From Sthenelais limicola (taxonomy: Eukaryota; Annelida; Polychaeta; Phyllodocida; Sigalionidae), in the NCBI GenBank assembly GCA_942159475.1, contig OW804094.1, positions 8,811,555 to 8,875,554 of the forward strand: a stretch of DNA of 64,000 bases, written 5' to 3'. The position numbers and the translations under genes are program-made. How positions within the stretch are numbered: the stretch's first letter is position 1; each line of letters starts with the position of its first letter. Positions 61,626 to 64,000 of this stretch are shown here, piece by piece. The notes beneath the pieces were generated by a model, which was given only the letters and a program-made list of their open reading frames with translations, was not told the DNA's origin and made no database searches.

Positions 61626-62274
61626 AATAGGGGAGTTGCATGTGCCACTCCGCATGTCTGTTACAGTGCATGGCAGGATAGATTCAGTTTAGGTCTGACA
61701 TACAAATATTTAGCAACCATTTTAGCGAACATTGGCAGAATGTTTTCCCCAATATCACAGCTTTTATTAATGATCTATGAAAACCAAATGCATGATGGGA
61801 AAGATGGGAACTTGTGTTATGGAAACAGGTCTGATGCATAAAATGTAAGTGATGTGCCGAAGTGAATGCATTGTCACATATGCAGCTCAAGTTTGGTTCT
61901 ATTTTTATGACAGGATTTCATTTGAGCAATGTATGATCATTATTTACCTTCAGTTAATATCTCACAGCCCTCCGACTCAGCAAAAGCAACACCTACAACT
62001 TTGCATCATGGAATGAGCATCATGACTTGAGCATCATTGATTGGTGCAACAAGATTTATGCAACCAATTAAAATAGCGTAGAAAATTGGTGCATTTGAAA
62101 AGCAGATTCCACTAGTGAAATCTACCCATGCATATGCCATGGGCTAATCTGGCCCTCTTTTTGTGGAAATGCAGACCCATCGTGGCATAACACATCTGTT
62201 CTATAGAATTTACACTGACATGCAACTCCCATGCAAATCAAGATTCAAGATGGCGGACATACAAGTCCCCTATT
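61626..62274 (+). mobile_element. Family C element, long form
   Basis: AATAGGGGAGTTGCATG, ATGTCTGTTACAGTGCATGG and GCATGATGGGAAAGATG on the left; AAGATGGCGGACATACAAGT and CCCCTATTAG on the right. About 300 bp of extra sequence in the middle (about 61830-62190) makes it 649 bp. Confidence 0.85.
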
Positions 62275-62499
62275 AGAGCTGCGCGCGCACGTCCAGTCCC
62301 CTGGTGGCCAGCTTCTGCTAAACAGATTAGGTTGTGCCTAAAAGGTGAAGCACAGTAGCTTGAAAACGGAATGGAGAGCACGGAGACCGTGTGGGTGGTG
62401 CCAATCAGGAAGGATTATGAACACAGTGGAATATACAGCTGCACTGCCGTGTTATTCTAGCAAAACGTTTCCCGGTTACAATTTCAATTTCTTGCACTG

Positions 62500-63831
62500 T
62501 TGAAAAGGTCATCCTATAGAGTATATTTAGGTATTGTATTAGTAATTATCCACCCAAACTTTAAAAAAAGAAAAAGATTTCAAACTTACAATATAGAAAC
62601 ACTTCTTAGATGTCCTACTGTTTACTATCATTAGAATCGGCTTGAGCTCATCTATTTAAAGGCAAACGCTACTATCTAGTGGAAAATGAAAATAAATGTC
62701 ATTTTTCTGAAACTTTGGTATTTGATTCTTGAAGTGTTTCTGGTCATAAAGATGGAAAAAAATCAATGGGTCGCCGTGCTCATTTTTGAATTACAGGGCT
62801 TCAAAATTTGGTATCTCAAAAGAACCAATGAGAACCAAAATGGGGGCTCATTTTGCAGTACTTCAAATTCATAGTTCATATTTGCTATTTATATTCACTC
62901 AATTTAAGTAAAATAAATAGATGTAGAGAGAGTATTATTTGGCCAATAATTCTATGCCTCTTTTTTATGGATTGCATTGATATTTTTTTTCTGAAAACAA
63001 CAAATACCTGATGCGAATTTTAAATTAAAAACTCGAAAAACCCCACTATCTTTCACTATTTTTATAAAAACAATTTTATTTTTCTCCCCATCGAAAATAA
63101 ATGTCATTTTTCTGATATTTTAATATATGATTCTTGAAGAATGTGTGTTCATGAAACTGAAAAATAAATAATGGGTGGCCGCGCTACTTTCTGAATTACA
63201 GGGCTTTGAAACATGGCTGACAACCCAAAAATCTGCTGCTTTCAACATGTTCTATATTTCCTAAACATGACTATTTCAGACACCTACAATTATTTTTTGA
63301 ATTCGATGACATACACTTTTTTCCCTATACATATTTAGAATATTACCCGCACTATATGTGTAGAAAAATTTGGTACATTAGGAGTTTTCGTTTTTGTTTT
63401 ATTCCCAAAACCGTGAATGAAAAATACAGCATTTCCCAATAGTCTTGTATACTAAATGGGTACAACTGAGAGTACCTACAGCTACTTCTGTTCCCAAACA
63501 TGTCTACTTTAGACAGCTACAACTATTTTTTCAATGCGATGACATATATGTTTTTCCCTTTTGATATGTAGTATATAACCTGTACTATATGTGTAGAAAA
63601 TTTTGGAACAGTAGGAGTAGCCATTAATGGTTTATTTTATGCTATAAAACGTGAAAAAATGCGCCGTTTCTCCATAGACTGCAATGCTAAAGGAATAGTG
63701 AGTAAAATGCCCGTATATTTGGTATATGGAAAAGGGGGCGGTGGCAGTGAATAGTAGCGTTGCCTTTAAATATGATGGTAACTCAAAATCCATTTTTGCG
63801 ACTTGTGACTCATTTTCCTGAAACACATTAT
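62500..63831 (+). mobile_element. Family A MITE split by the TTAA element
   Basis: Pieces 62506-62659 (AAGGTCATCCTATAGAG to GGCTTGAGCTCATCT) and 63770-63831 (ATATGATGGTAACTC to AAACACATTATA) join perfectly once the insert and one TTAA are removed. The left end of the host copy is missing. Confidence 0.9.
62660..63765. mobile_element. 1106-bp DNA transposon, TTAA target
   Basis: Ends AGGCAAACGCTACTAT and ATAGTAGCGTTGCCT (inverted, one base longer on the left). TTAA on both sides (62656-62659, 63766-63769). The host family A sequence confirms the exact empty site. The interior has two pairs of direct repeats: 62686-62838 with 63093-63230 (AAAATAAATGTCATTTTTCT, GAATTACAGGGCTT), and 63247-63450 with 63489-63690 (CGATGACATA, ACTATATGTGTAGAAAA). 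No transposase, so non-autonomous. The TTAA target fits piggyBac or Kolobok; a 6-bp TTTAAA duplication cannot be excluded. Confidence 0.92.
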
Positions 63832-63868
63832 AAATGTTTCCCGCTTACAATTTCAATTTGTCGCACTG

Positions 63869-64000
63869 ATGGAAAGCAATATATAGTAATTTCTTTAAGT
63901 TGACATAACTAATGACGTTGAATTATATTCATAGAAGACAAAATATAGAATTAAGCAGCTTCCTTTTGATTATAATTTTATTTGGATTTTGACCTTGATA
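63869..64000. other. Unassigned end of window
   Basis: Nothing recognised. Confidence 0.4.

Larger units (their letters stand above)
62467..63868 (+). repeat. 33-bp direct repeat bracketing a family A copy
   Basis: GTTTCCCGGTTACAATTTCA at 62467 and GTTTCCCGCTTACAATTTCA at 63836 start two 33-bp repeats ending GCACTG (62499, 63868). Confidence 0.85.

Noticed and set aside
1..64000. CRISPR array or prokaryotic operon
   Set aside because: Repeats are inverted-ended transposon copies with irregular spacing, and there are no prokaryotic-type genes.

Overview
This window looks like AT-rich, intron- or intergenic-type DNA from an animal genome, most likely an invertebrate. No prokaryotic gene layout is present: the longest repeat-free open frames are under 120 codons. 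The sequence is instead packed with short DNA-transposon derivatives, tRNA-like SINE heads, poly-A and TTATC-tailed retroposon ends, minisatellites and foldback elements. The phylum cannot be fixed from the sequence alone; marine invertebrate is an inference from the repeat style. || Two short inverted-repeat families dominate. Family A (about 400 bp, ends TGTGATGTGTTTCAGG, terminal repeats carrying ATGAGTCAT) has about 40 full or partial copies. Family B (about 235 bp, ends GGGTCAGATTTTCAG) has 34 copies of several subtypes and makes 4-bp target duplications. A third family, C (ends CAATAGGGGA), has about eight copies or fragments. Family E (foldbacks with a TTCCACTGGC end) has four to five. 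Larger single elements are a 2.0-kb element at 12.19-14.18 kb, a 1.1-kb element at 25.75-26.89 kb with a large palindrome inside, and a 1.1-kb element at 62.66-63.77 kb inserted at TTAA inside a family A copy. || Layout: 0-7 kb, A, B and C copies; 7.5-7.9 kb, two tandem tRNA-like SINE units beside an exon-like frame on the minus strand (7858-8147); 8.2-10 kb, a triplicated unit, A copies and E foldbacks; 12-14 kb, the long terminal-inverted-repeat element; 15.8 kb, an exon-like frame; 16.5-21.7 kb, A and B copies with nested insertions; 22.2-22.5 kb, a CpG-dense patch; 22.8-24.5 kb, a strand-switching minisatellite of one 12-base unit; 25-35 kb, A arrays and nested retroposons; 35.5-35.9 kb, a hairpin repeat with a second copy at 57.9-58.2 kb; 37-40 kb, a nested A pair, foldbacks and an exon-like frame; 40-51 kb, duplicated blocks around A and B copies; 51-64 kb, more A, B and C copies, a retroposon with an empty paralogous site, and the TTAA element. 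|| No complete gene was found. Four short exon-like frames with plausible splice signals are reported at low to moderate confidence. One, on the minus strand at 7.86-8.15 kb, faintly resembles the end of a netrin-like (NTR) domain. Transposon superfamily assignments and exon calls are inferences that need database and transcript comparison.
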